64,000 nucleotides of DNA. Source: Apteryx mantelli. Taxonomy: Eukaryota; Chordata; Aves; Apterygiformes; Apterygidae. Shown piece by piece: positions 1-14,030 of the stretch; within the stretch, counting starts at the first letter, position 1, and every line of letters begins with the position of its first letter. The notes below the pieces were generated by a model. That model ran no database searches, had not been told where the DNA came from, and saw only the letters and a program-made list of their open reading frames with translations. Where the stretch lies: contig NC_090020.1 in NCBI RefSeq assembly GCF_036417845.1, positions 33,588,425 through 33,652,424 on the forward strand, in the 5' to 3' direction. Position numbers and translations under genes: made by a program.

Positions 1-3000
1 AATCATCTCCTGAGACTACTACAGTTCTCACCCAGGCAGCCTGGAGAGCCTACCACGTGGACACTGCTCTCTGGCATGGAATGCTCTCGTGCTTTATTCG
101 ATAGAGGAGAGGTTTTTCTGGCCCTCAGAAGAGCTGCTGCCAGTAAGAGAGAAAGTGAAAGAATGGAGGAGAAAGACCAGACTATGGGAGGATGAAAGAA
201 GGAGCTATACAGCTGTATGTAGCTAAATTCACGGTAAGGGTAAGAGGTTCTGAGCAGATCAATGTGCTTGCTCTGGAAGCTGAGGTGGCTCCAACACCCT
301 GTCATTCTGTGGCTGACGAATGAAGGCCCGGGTGAAACCCTGGCACCACTGAACACAGTGGCAAAACTAAATTAACTTGAATGGGGCTGAGGTTTCACCT
401 CATGACACTTACGTCTTCATTTATCTGTGACCATCACCTGTGATGTGAAGAGCAGCCACGTTGTGGGAAATACCAGAACTTGTTCTGAATTCTCTATAAA
501 TCTAGTTTAGCAAAAAAAAAAAGTGTATGTGCTTCACTTTAAGTGAAGCTAATTTGATGACTCAGTGAGGTTAGTTTGTGTGCCAAGGGATAGAAGGGCA
601 TAAATTTTTCAAGACAGGGGCATCGCATTTCAAAAGAGCTTCATCTGCCAGCCAGTGGCATTATGGCTAAGACCTTGTTATGCTCCTGGTATTATATGTG
701 TTTTCCATGGATCTTCAGTTTTATTCAGGGTAGTTGTGTTTCAGATAACGGTTGGTCTTGTGTAGTGAAACTTGGTAAAGTGAAAAAATAAAGCCCTAGT
801 GGTTTCTTAGTTTGTGGGTGCTGTTTTAGACATTCAGCTTGTCATTCTGAGTAACAGTTTAGCCTTCCCTCTCCCTGAAAGAAGTAAATTTGAAAGTAAA
901 ATCTGTTTCTGAGTTATCATACAGAATATTATCCAAACTGCTTGTTCTATTTCCTAAGGGATATTTTGGCATGATTAATGGATGTTGGCAATCAAAATTC
1001 CTGAAGGGTAGAAATGTTTTTTAGTGAAACTTGTAATGTGGCAAGCCAAAACCAAAAGTAATATTAATTAACAAGTTTTGGCATGGTATATATGTAATTT
1101 CATTTTTATAGCAAAGGGCAAGGGATTTGCCTGCACTGCAGTGTGCTTGGATCACAGAGAGCTTTACCCTTTATTAAACATATTATTTTTAATTTTGAAC
1201 GGATGAGTGAGCATCAGTATGTGAAAACAATACATCCCCTTGCATTCCCTCATTGTGAAGAGCTGTGTTATAGGCACATAATAGGGAACTTTTTGGAACA
1301 TTAACCATATTGTAGAAAGTCTACCCTTTTGACAGCTGCTTAGATTGCTCCTTTGCCATGCCCTTCAAATCATCTGGTCAAAGCACTTCACCGTCTTTTT
1401 TGAGTTGTCTATATTTGTGTTGATCAATCTGTCACACCAAGTTAAACAACACTACAGCTGGACTGTGCAATATACTTTATTTTTAGGTTTCTGGAAAAGA
1501 TGTGTGTTCTGTGTGAGAACTGTGGAGGAAAGGCATCATTATCAAGGAATCCTAACAGTAAATTGAACTGCATAATTTCCTCCATCCCCAAATTAGCAAT
1601 ATAAGGTAAGAGAGATTGGATTTCAAAAACTGTGGTACTCCTCCCTCTATTCCAGTTTACTTGTCCTTGATTCATCTGTAGGGAAAACAAGCATGTTAAA
1701 AGGCAGCATAAAGCAGATAACTTCCATATATGTCTCGGCCTTATTAAGGTTTAAAGAGCCTAACTAATTTTCATGTTAAATTCTTGCTCATCTCCTAGTT
1801 TCAGATATCAAAACAATGCCATCATATTTGTCAGGCAGAAGAGTTATTTTCTTACTGTGTCTTCCTGGTGAAGGGTTCAAAATTTAACTCCTCTTTTTCC
1901 ACAGGTATTCATTCTTGTTGCTCATTCCCCATTCTAAAAAGACTAAAAATTGCCTCCTTGGCTAATTTACTTGTTTTAATAAATCCGAAGAGCAATTGTT
2001 TGGGCTGGATATACCAACCCTCATTTATCTTTGATGCTGACTAAGATGGTTTGCATAGGTTGACTCTCTGCGACAGCTTCAGCTGGGGCTTTAGGACTCT
2101 GACAGATGAGTTATGGCTGATTTAGCTTCAGGAGTTTAGGATGTTACTACTGCCTGCCCATTTCTGCTTATCAGCTACAGGTTACCACTTTTCATAGCAA
2201 GGATAACAGAATAGAAATTGCAGTTATAACTCAATTGTCCCAGCTCAAGGACAATTGATCTTAGTACAAAACCTTAATTCTTGGCTTAAGCTAGTACACG
2301 GGATTGCACTCGGGAGCTCCTCTGGGCTGGGAATGGGGGAAACAGAGGCAGACAGCTGGGACGGACAATTGTGTGTGGTAGTACCAGATCTGCCAACACA
2401 TCTCTGCAGGAGCCCTAAGAAACACCAAAAATGAAACTTCTGCCTTGTGTTGCACTAGTAGATCAGTTTTCAAGTCACAGCACAAGCTGTTCAGAAAAGA
2501 ATAAAAAATGAATTTACTACTTTATCAGATCTATCCAGGAATTGTGACTCTCTTCCTCTCTCATTATTGCTTTGAGTTGATCAAAAAATGTTTATATTTA
2601 GCTTCTAGCTTGGACACGAATGAAACTATGAATCCATAAGTAGGGAAAATCCTAGCTCTGTCCTGCATAATTGATAAAATATTTTGTATATACACACATA
2701 TGCTGTATTAAATATTTATGCTGTATATTATATTATATATATAAAATATGCTAATAACTTTTAAATTAATTTTTGCTTGTTTTTCTTGGTAATTTACTTT
2801 GTTCAAATTTATTTATATTTTGTATTACAGTCTATGCCTGTAAAAAATTAATTTTTAACGAGGAGCTTATCTTGCATTTCCTGCATTGATTGTTTCTGTG
2901 CTATAGAAAGAAGTTTTTTTCTACAGATTTTTTTAAAATACATAATTCTCACAAATACAATTTCATATTAAATTCTAAGCTCTTTAGGCCTTTCTCAAAA

Positions 3001-6000
3001 AAGCAATATAAAATTCCAAGAGTATATGTGGTATTATGAGACAGCAAAACCTTTTTTCAGGCAGTAGGTAAATTAATGTTGGTGTATTATGTGGAAGTTG
3101 GGGGAAGAAGTGTTTAAAACTACTAATTAAAATATCAGTTCTGTTACCTGAGAGTATTAGCTAATGCCTGACTAAGAAAGGAAAAGTCTCCTGAGTTTTA
3201 GGAACTGAACTATATTGTGTAAAACTTTTTTCCCCTTTGAGAGCAGCTGAGCTACATCTTTTAATGATGCTTTCTCTGCTTGGAGACAAATGTTAAATGT
3301 AGTCAATACTCTCCTTCCCAGCTTCTCCTTTGTCCGAATAACTTTCTGCATTTACTTAGCCCCTTGATGCAAATTTTATTGAAATCTCAATTCCATGTAA
3401 ATTGGATCTCAAACTATCTTTTGAATTTTATCTAGAGGAAACATAAAGCTGCTGAGAATGCCTATTCCTCTTTGTCTCTCTTCATGCACTCTTACCGGTT
3501 CCATGGACAGTGAATTAATACTTTACTAATTTCTGTGGCACCTTTGCTCTGCTAGCTGACTAAGATATTTCTGACTTGTAGTGTAACTTAAAGGTCATAG
3601 TACTGGACTCTGAGAGGCTGCTAGTGAAGAGAATTAAAAAAAAATTAGGACTCAACCAGTCCTGCTGTTTGATGAAGAAAGCACAATTGGTCAATTGAGA
3701 TTCATTATGAATTTGCTGAATTTTCACTGTTAAATGTGGTCAGAATTACAGTATCAGTGTTGAATACCCCAAAAGCAGGGACTTCCCTGTCAACTTGCAA
3801 AGCCTTGTCAGAATTACAGAAGGAGAAGATTAGCCAAAAGATGACAGCTTATAACAGGTTACATGAATCATTGGAAGTCTTCACCTTGAAACAAGCAGAG
3901 AGCAATATACAATTGCTGTATGTTCACATTTATTGCCATCAAGCTGGAAACACAAAGCTATATTCTGCAATAATTTGATCTCCCAGGGGTGTTTCCAGAG
4001 TATTTGTAAATAGCCTACATAGTGCTCAAGGCTAAAGGCAGCAAAGGTGTACGTGAACCTACTAGATGTAGCTGTAGATATTGAAAATCACTGAATCCAC
4101 GTTTTGTGTGCATGCATTTATTACATGTGGAATGTAGTTGTATGGTGTGAGTGCTGTGTATTTAATCCTCCACCCTGGTGAGGTGTGACATTATGCAAGG
4201 TAATTCATTCCCACTGCAGCTCCACTCCTAATTTCACCCATGCATCACTTCTGTGTGCCTGCCCCAGTGTTCGTCAGACCTCTTGGTGAGCCACTTCTGC
4301 CTAACCCAGCGGAAAACTCACCCAGGAATATCTGGTTAGATTTCTGCTAAGCTAGAGAATTGCATTAGTGAAGTGCTGGACACTGCAGCCACATGAAGGC
4401 AGAGACAGATGCGAGAGGCACAAGCAGGGCAGGAAGGCCCTTTTTGGTGGCAGTGAATAATGTTACATTAGCTCAACTGTTTTGTGTAACTTTGTGCTAA
4501 AAGTGAGCTCAGGAGGATGGAACTAACACAAGCCTCTCTTCAATAAAAATAGTCCTGCAGAGCAATTTGCCTCTGAGCCAGGATAGATATAGTCTTTTCT
4601 CATAATTTGTTTGTAATGTAACCATTAACATGACTATTTTAACTTATAACCAGCATTGACATCTCTAAGATTGTATCTCTGTATCAGGATGTTTGGTACT
4701 CTTTAAATAAAAGCCCCTAGAGCTTGAGAATAAAAGACTAAAAGTTAAATTTTTAAGGGTATTTAGGGACTTAAAATGCAGAAAAATGCTTGTAGCCTGC
4801 AGAGTTGTAGGAAAAGGCCAGAAAGCTTGAAACTCAAGAATAATAGGAACTCAGCATTTTTAATGAATAACCTCTTGATTTTTTAAACAGTATTATGAGT
4901 TTCTGGGAGGTTAGTCCATGGTGTTTGAATACTAGGGATTGACAGTACCACATAATGGGGTGTGGATGTTTTTTTTGTACCAGTCTGGTTAAAAATTTGC
5001 ATGACTGTAAAGAGAACTCTACAGGAAATTCTGAGAAATGTTAGCATAGGAAAAATGGCATCTGAGAAAGCAGACTTCAAAGAATACACGCAAATTTTTC
5101 TTCTGAACAGTCTTTTATTTGCATAGAGAAATGTACAAAAACAGTTTAAAGCTTTTCTGGGGGATTTTCTATTTGGCTCCAGAACATTCATAGTTCTCCT
5201 TAGTGCTGTACCCTGGCACTATTGCTATGATCCTCATTTCTCTTCTCCATTTCTCTCTTGCTTACACATTGCTCCTCTTGTGATACAGCTACATGGGAAC
5301 ATCAAAGAGAAGGCTGGCCCGATGCCCACTGCCTAAGGTGCAGTGACTACTCCACTGCTGCAGCTGGTTGCCTCAGGGCCTGATATGAGAGCAGCAGGCA
5401 GTTTTCAAGTAGCCCCTGTCAGCCCAGTAAAGGCAAACATGTGATCTAAGGGTGATGGGGAAGAGAAAGTCAGAGAGTATCTTGATACCTGTCCTTGGAG
5501 TCCCTTCCACCTTGTCTCCCATAAACCTCACAGGCTGTCATTGCTGCAACAGCTAATAACTAGCAGTCAGCTTTAAGCAGCTGGAAGAGGCTGTGAAAAG
5601 TGAGATGAAAGAGGGAGAGGCTGTAGCTTTGGCTCCTAGCCCTGGTAGCAGGATGGCGGCTGTGGAGGCAGCTGCCTGCGGTGACTGTCCCTCTGGCGTG
5701 ATCTGTTACACAGATCTGCATGTCTCTTTGGCACTTTGAGAAGGTGGTGGAGACCCACTTCAGTGACACAGATACAGAAGTGTAAAACATGTCGTGTAGG
5801 AAAAGGCAGAGCTTGGTTCCAGACTGAGGGACCAGAGGCTCCATTTGCCAACACTGTCATGGGGGCTTGAATGTCCCTTCTTGGACCCTACTGCTCTGAA
5901 GAAAAGAAAAAAATGATTTTTGCTTTGGAAGCAGCTTTATTTTGTGCTGAGAGCCTCCTAGAACCCATGTTCCGCTGCTGCTGGGGAGATGTGTCGAATC

Positions 6001-9000
6001 AGTGTTTTACTTTCACTAGCAGGGTTTTCTGGTGTGATCTATTCCTCCTCTGGCTGGCAAACAGCCAGGTGAAATTGTACAGAACACCAGATATGAAGAA
6101 ACTGGGAGAAAAAGCACTGTGTCTGTGTTGTGTCCAGACTGGAGTCAAGGAATTATGAATTGATATTTTCTTAAACTTGAGAATGGAATTACTGAAGCAT
6201 TTATGATATTGTCTGCATGTGCTTTTCAGTGGAACAGAAAAACTTGTCTTTAACTGTAATTCCAGGCCTCCGCGTGGAAGGCTTTCATTGTTTCAATTGC
6301 AACTGATTAAATTTAACAAGTGTTTGCTAGAAAAGCTATATCTCACCTAGGTAAAATTACTTTGTGTGTGTTTAGCTTGGTTTATTTTTTTATTGATATG
6401 TTAATCTGGAGTAATTTTCTAGTGTTTCAAGGCATAATTGCTTTTATTTCTGTTTGTTTTCAATGATTAAAAATTAATTTTCTGAGACATGTCTTTCAAG
6501 TACTAGTTTCTTCTTAAAAAATGTATGTGTGCAAGTCAGGAATTGCTCTGAACCTATGAGATACAGCTTCCTGATCAGAGATACACAGTAATTATGTGCC
6601 ACATATAGAGCAAAACACAAGAAGCCCTGTCATGTAGACTAGAATTCATGCTAGTAGGCCATGGTTTTTTTTGACTCATATTTAATTGTTGTCTCTTGCC
6701 AGTTTAAATAAAGTTCCTCCATTCAAAAATTCTGCAACCTCACTGCAAATTCTTACTTCTTACTTGCCAACAGAAATACCAGACTTTACTAATGTGCACT
6801 GAGGCAGCCAGGAGAATTTGCACTTGAATGAGAGCCCTTACAAGTGACTGCCAGAAATTCCAAGTTTGACTTATAGGTTTTTTGGGTTTATTTGTTTTTT
6901 TAGGAGAAAGGATTGTTTGGTAACTGTATCTTGAATATAGATGATTTTACACGTGACTGTGATTTTGCTGTCAAGACACAAACCTTCCAAAAGAGAAAAG
7001 AAATGTTGAATGGTAGAGGGTACCTGAATGAATGGTAAGATGGCACTAACAGAACCAGGCAGTGTTCATGCTCAATTTTGCTGGCTTTTGTTGAAAACAG
7101 TTGCTCAAATCTAGCAGGATTTGGACTAATCAGTGTTATACTTTTCAAAATTAGCTCGCTGGGAGAGTTGCTAGTCTGTCATCAGATCTTACTGTCTTTG
7201 CTGGAGATTCTGGGATGTGTAGCTGCAGTGTCCAAGTTAAACTATAGATACAGCAGTTAATGCAGTTAAAGCTATACTTATTTTCTTTATCCTTAATATT
7301 TGTAGTGATAAATTAACTGAGTGCAGTCAAAATCCCTGCAATGAAGCTGTAAGATACACCAGAACCTAGTGTGAAATCTTCTTCAGAGGTGTCTTGGAAG
7401 AAAAACATGTTTGCATTTTGAGATAAAGATGATATCCTTTAGTGCATCCACCAATTAAAGCAGTAAAACATCCCACGAGACACTAATATTTTGTTAGAAC
7501 ACAGTGAAGTGTTACATATTAATTACTTTCATGTTTTGCTTCTAATTATCTGTAACAGCCAAAGGTAACCAAACTGAAAATAAACAAAGCATATGCAGAA
7601 ACTCTCTTGACCAAACACATGCTAGAGAATTTTGATATGGCTCCAGAGGGGCTTATTATGGGCTGGAATTGCTGAAATTTGCCTGTGGTTTAGGCATAAA
7701 ACTTTTCAAACATGGCTGCACTCTGTTAGTTTGTTGACAGACTCATTCTATACAATTGTCAGCCCCCTAGTACATATTATAGAGGGGTCATTAGTTCTGG
7801 GAAAATGGAGTGTTTGTCATCACTGCAATAGAAGTGTGTACATATCATAAATGGTGCCTGAAGGGATTTAGTTCCAGGTTATTAAGTGTTCATTTGAGAT
7901 GGCGGATAATAACTGCTGTTTCTGATATTTTACATTAGGCTGCCCTTACTGCTTGTAGGGCTTATTTTCAGTAACTGTTAGTCTTGTTATTATAAATACA
8001 TATTTAATGATTAAGGCAGTATCAGCAAAATCAGTAAACTTATATACTGTCCAAAAGCTGCAAAGTATCAATTCATTAGTTAGCACTTTATCATTAAGCT
8101 CTAATAAGAACTCTGCTGCAACAGCATCCAGTAGTTAATGAGAAAGCATTGTTATTTGGAATTTTGTACATGTAAAAATGAACAATTGTTTAGGTTTTCG
8201 CTTATTAGAATACATACAAAAGTGCTAACACACATCTTATAGAATAAATTTCCTTTGAGAAGTTGTGGTGGAATCAACATCACACTGAAAACATTAAAAT
8301 TAAGATATCAGGGGAAATGCAGGTCCTTTTTCAAAAGGTTTATCTTAAATACACTGTTGGCCACTCCAGTAATACTGTGTTTTCCTTGCCTAATTACACG
8401 TGTAACACATACCGCAAACTCAAACTCTATTTCTGGTTAACAACTGCATTACTATTATAGAAGTTTAGAGGAGTGAAAATAAGATAAATGATAGCAAAGA
8501 CATGCTTCTCTGCTGCTTACTTGCAAATAAGCAATACAGTTTGAGCTTTTTGTATCATTATTTTGCAGATATGATTCCTTTGTGTTAGATACTAAAGCTA
8601 ATAGAATTGAGAACTTTTCACTTTTACATCTATTTTTTTCCCTTTGTATACAGTTGAACAGTCAAAATATACAGGGAAGTTACAGTTCTGATCAAGTAGT
8701 GCCAATGCTCAGGCTGGGTGCGCAGCATCGTTACACTGGAAAACAAATGAAGTGTCCAGTTTTTTTAAGAATTGACCAATTTGTGAAAACACCCAATCTA
8801 AAAGTTGTCTTTCAGATTTCCTACTGCATCTTTGTTTCCCCTTTGATTATTGTCAAGCAATTGTTTTATTGCTACAGTTGTTTGAAATTTTAACTCTCAC
8901 TGATGCTGATGCTGTTTACTATGGAAAAAAATGGTGATCCTGATTATGAACCTCTGAAGTCATACTATTGTGAGTAGACTCATGGAGGCTGACAACTGGC

Positions 9001-12000
9001 ATTGAGTACCAGGTAAAGATTAAGCCAGTAGATGCTTTCATTTCGATAATCACGAGTAGGAAATGTTGCTTCATTTAATGAATGGCATTTCACACAAGTA
9101 CACTTAATTACTGAGGTAGTGCAAGCAACCTATTATCCAGTTTGTCTTCCCTGGTAACTTAAATGTTTTCAGGCTGCTTGCCAGATTGCCACTGTTTGGG
9201 CTGGAACGTTCCCTGCTTTGTGTTCATCTTAGCTTGAACTATGTTTAAAAGTCTAAAAGTCTGCTGCCTGAATAGTAACAAATGCTTCTGAGAACACACA
9301 AATTTTAGCATGGATTTTGAAGCACTTTGCAAAAAGTACCATACTATAAACACACTCAGATGAAATAGATGAGAAGTAGGAGAAATAGGGAGATTTTTGT
9401 ATTGGCAGTCCTGACTACTGAATTTTTGTGTGGGATTTTGGCCCAAATGTAACATGAATAACTGCTGCCTTCTCTGTTAGAAATAAATAGTATAGCAATG
9501 CTTAGTTTATGAACAGAAGCATCCCCAGGAAGTAAAAGATTTTCTAAAATTATTCTTCATTTCATCCTCATTTATCTACAGATGCCCTTTTCAATCCACA
9601 AGTATTTTTTTTTTTTACATGATTTACTATTCCTTATTCACACTGTGGCAGTGAAGCCCCAATGAAGTGATGTTTAATAGCTAAGACAGTGAAGACCAGC
9701 CCTCAGGACACAGCCAATTTGTAATTAGGAAGAACATTTGGGCTGGGAAATCAGTAATTAATAATCCTAATATTTAATTGTAGAACTGAATCAAGTGTAG
9801 CTGTTTTGTGGTTTCAAAAACAAATCTATACCAAGTGTTATATTAGCGTGGGTAAACTCTGTTTCAACACATCCAGCTCCGGTAGGTCAGCTGAACAAGC
9901 CATGTAGTTATGCAGGCTGGCACATATGCATGACTATATAATTAAATTATTGATCCTGTGCTCAGTTGCATTAGATCTGCTAAGGTACTACCTTTGGATC
10001 TTCCTGCAATGTACTAACATGCACTGAGCCCCTCTGTATTGTTTCATAGACTTGTGTACATTAGCAAGTGATTCAGCGCATTATAAGCAGCTCAGTAGAT
10101 CAAAGTGGCTGGTGCTGAGGTCTCTGTATTGGAGTGTATGTGGTTCAGGGCTTTACTTCAGAAAGGATCTAATTTTCCTTCTTGAACATCCCTGATCTAC
10201 AGGCTCGAAGCTGTCTGAAGAACTAGTACTTGTCTTAGAACCAAAGAGGCTGGGGAGCCTTTGGTGTGCACTTGGAGCAGGACTTCTGGTTTAGTTTCAT
10301 TTCCCCTGAACAAAATCTGGTTTGCATGCTCTAGATCTGCTCTGTGAGCCAAATCAATGTGTGGTAAGTGGAGGCAGTTGGGGGATTCGCTTAAAAAAGT
10401 CTCTCCTGCTCTTAATTAAAATACTAACTCCAGTGTAGCAGCTGGCAGGTGGTGAGTCACTGTTGCTTTTAACACCTTGTATCTGTGAGTGCTTCTGAAC
10501 AGTCACTGCATAAAGCTGGATTACAGCTGAACATGGTTTAAATTTACCGCTTTGACTGCCTTGGTTTGGGCATGCAGGACTTCAACAGCTAGACACTGCT
10601 CAGAAAGAGCTTAAGAAAGCATTTCTTGCTGTCTCTCAAGCATTAGTTCCTGGTTTCGGGATCAGAAGCAGTACTTAATAGCAACCATGTGAATGAGTGT
10701 AGTATGTGCTTACATCATCTGCCATGCACATAAATTTGGACACGCTAGTGGATGTTCTGCAGCTGACACCAGTATGCCAAATAAGTTGCATTGCTTCACA
10801 GATATGATCCACATCTGTTGCATCATATATCATAAGGTTTAAGTCCCATGACCAAAATTTTAGTCCCTGCCTCGTACTACAATTTTACTTGTTCTTTACT
10901 GGCTTAGGCAAGTACCGGGCTGGCTTATATGCAGATATAAGGCATGGTAATATCTTGCTAGTGCAGGCTTGAGGTGGTACTGATCTGTCCATGCAGACTA
11001 ACTGATGTTCAATTCCAATTCTGTTGGAAAGAAAAGCTGGTAAATTAATTTTTCCTCTCAAGTAGCTAGTCTGATGCTTTTAACATAGCTAGTGCAGTGG
11101 AGATGATAGCCTAAATTCTCATTTGAATCTTCCTTTTTCATGGGAAAGTGGGAAGAACCAGGGACAGAGGAGGGAAAAATACTGTGCTCAAAGTATCCCA
11201 GAAGCTTATGCTCAGTGGATGTTTTGTTTTATCAGTGGGGACTGTGCATGTGGATGAGACAGATGTTTTCTAATGTAACACTCCAACTTGAGTGTTTTGT
11301 TTGCTTGCTTTTTTAATGAAAGCCAGGTTTCACATTTTCAGGCATGTTTGAAATGCCTAAATTCAGACATGAATTTCACCAACTCAGTAACCAAGACAAA
11401 AGGAAAAAATTGCTATATATCACCTTACTATCTGCTTTCAGCTTTGCAATTTGCAAGCAGCATATCTGGCTACATCTGCCTGCTACGCTTTATTATTTCT
11501 AGTACTTGATTCTTTTCTCAGTCTGGTTGTGTGAGCAGTAGCAGTGAAAATAGAGGAACACATGCATTTGGGAATAAAAAGCAGCTGATATCCAATACCA
11601 TGGGGGTGCCAGGATACTGCTGTCCTGTAAAATATGGGTTAGAATCGGTAAGCGTGACTAATGCATATGCACTCGAACATCTCCCAAAGAGCTGTTTTTT
11701 GCTAAGAGTGGGAGGATTTTTGTCTTTCACACTTGTTATGTATAAACTTGGCTCTGCAGTGAATGTATCAGGGATGCATTCACAACTGAAATAGCTTCCA
11801 TGTACTTGCTGTGATAAACAATGCCTGTGACACTCCTCTGGTGTGTAGTCAATCCGCTGCTGCCTGCTTGCAGTGGAAGTGATTTCACACGTCCTTCAGC
11901 TTCCTTAGAGCTCCAAATGGAAAAGCTGGTGCTCAGGAACCTAATGTGGTTCTTGGGTACTCTCTGGGGAATGCTGAAAATAACTGGTTGGATTTCATCT

Positions 12001-13750
12001 ACTTCTGTGCTCTTTTTCCTGTTCCTTTTATAACATCAACAATAACTTAATAAGCAATCAGATATACTGTCATAAAAGTGTTCCTAGTAATTAAAAATAT
12101 TGACATTAAACTTAAAAGAACAACAAATGCTTATGGGCCATTTTTCTGATACCTTTTTCTCTTGTCCCCCCCAGCATTAAGTGGGGATTACCTGCGCTGT
12201 TTTAGGTGAAATTACAACGCTATAAAACAGTGGTTAAATTAGTAGATTATCAGGCCTCTGGTTTTCAGAAGGAGGGAATGGGACACTTCTCCATTTCAGT
12301 AGTCCCTGCTTATGGCCTTTAGCAACAGCTGTGAAATAGTGGAGTATTTTGTTTTGTATGTAACTAGCAGCAGGTTCAAACCCTATTTGACCTGTTTCAC
12401 AAGAGATTAATGCTTAACTAGTATGGCAACATAAGAACTTTTTACAAAATTATGGGAAATAAATGAACATAGAAGTAGGAGACCAGTACAGCAAAGGCAA
12501 AAGCAGCTACAACTTTATTATTGTTCAGTTTGCTTTTCTAAGAGAACACTGGAAAAAAATGATTGCTTTATGGGTTGGATTGTATGAAAAGAGTCTGATT
12601 CTACGTTCCCTTAAGCTTTCATTAACCAAAGAGCTTTGCAGAAATTTTTAATCCTTTACGGATCAGCAACATTTTTGTGATAAAATGTTTTTTTTCTATG
12701 GGAGAATACCACTTTGTAAAAGTGGGGACCTCCTGTAGAACTGTGTATTTCAATGAAATGTGGTTTTAAAGGGATAAAAAAGCATTTCTGTGAGGTCAAA
12801 ATGGTTTACTTTGATTGTTGTTTTGTTTTGAAATTTATCAAATGTATTCCTGTGTACTTGCTCAGTATAAATAAAGATGCAAGGTAAAAGTGAATCTGTC
12901 TCAATGTCACTAGAAAGAAATAACTGTTTAGACTTATGACTGTTCTCTTGAGTATCAAGGTAATGAATTGAAGAGATAAGTAAATGTTTGCATCCAGAAT
13001 ACATGATATTTAGCTATACAGAGGTGTAGGTAAACAGAAGTCACACACTGTTACCCTGTGCTTAGCTATTTCTTCTTGTATTTCATCTGACCTAGAAGAA
13101 GATGAAATACAAAAAATGTCTGGATTAGTGCAAACCAGGTCTGGCGAGTGATACCTTGCAGAGTATTCCTGTGCTGTTATGAAGAACTGATTTGCTGCCT
13201 TGTCTTTCAAACTCTCATACTCGCTTCCTCTGACATTTCTCAGACTAGTTCATAGTAACCTCAGTAACCTTTTTCTTACCTACTCCAGAAAAGCCAGAAT
13301 CCTTTCCTCTCTTCTTTTAATGATTAAGATCTGGAGAATCACCTATATGTTGACCAGAAAATCTCATTCCTTTTTTCTTCCTGATTCTGTTAAAGAATAT
13401 CTTTTTCCTTCCAGCCAGCTGATCACACTAATCCTTAACTACCTTCACTAGTGGCTCATCAAGACAGGCAGGACAGGTTATATCTGCATTAAGCCAGACT
13501 GTGTGTCAGCTCTGTAAATGGAAATGTGCAAATTTGCATGCAGCCACCTGAAAGTATTATACCTATTAAACAAATGATCATCTGTCCTAGGAATATGTTA
13601 TTGTCACTTGAAAATGCAGAGTTACATAACAAAGCCCTGCTGCATCAGACCAATCATATATCATGCAAAATTAAAGGTGCCTGCTGCTCATCTCTCCCTC
13701 AAGAGTTTTTAAGAGATTATATACTGTGGCTATTCTTGCACTGAAATTCA
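1..13750. other. Non-coding host DNA, no gene recognised
   Basis: This is AT-rich DNA with short open frames of 60-120 codons on both strands, none with a recognisable domain, a coding-like composition over its length, or convincing splice signals. It includes an AT-rich stretch around 2,680-2,760 made of alternating TA runs. Short homopolymers occur, for example poly-T near 9,606-9,616. I see no retroposon that I can name here. It is most likely intergenic or intronic sequence. Confidence 0.6.
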
Positions 13751-13757
13751 TCAAGGC

Positions 13758-13763
13758 TTTATT
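13758..13763 (-). terminator. Polyadenylation signal of the FAM240-like gene
   Basis: The minus strand reads AATAAA here, about 135 bases past the TAA stop of the terminal coding exon. This spacing would give a short 3' UTR ending near 13,735-13,745. The hexamer is seen directly; its use is inferred. Confidence 0.5.
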
Positions 13764-13897
13764 GGTATATCTTGCAGCTGATCTGGGAAAGGGCCTGATT
13801 CTGACCTCTTGCTTGTCCAGCTGTGTAACTGTTCGTTCACAGGTGCACGCAGAAGGTCAGGGTCAGGCCTGATGCTTTCTCTGTTTTCCCAGTATCT

Positions 13898-14030
13898 TTA
13901 GGCAGCAGTTTTATCTGTTGAGGGAAGAGTCTCAATAGACAGCAGCCTCATCTGTTCTTTCTGCCTTTTCACATGTGCCTGGACCTGTTTTGCTCGGCCT
14001 TCCAGCCTCTGAGTCCATTCATGGCGAAGT
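13898..14030 (-). CDS. FAM240-like small protein, terminal coding exon
   Basis: This is the second coding exon of a two-exon reading frame; the 92-residue product is described under the first exon. On the minus strand a pyrimidine-rich tract ending CTCTTTGCAG gives the acceptor at 14,031. The first base completes a split Lys codon begun in the upstream exon. The frame then runs 43 codons to a TAA at 13,898-13,900. The encoded segment starts LRHEWTQRLE and is rich in Lys, Arg, Gln and Glu, so a helix or short coiled coil is likely. No continuous frame links it to the upstream exon, so it is visible only by splicing. The intron (14,031-16,438) holds nothing else that I recognise. Confidence 0.7.
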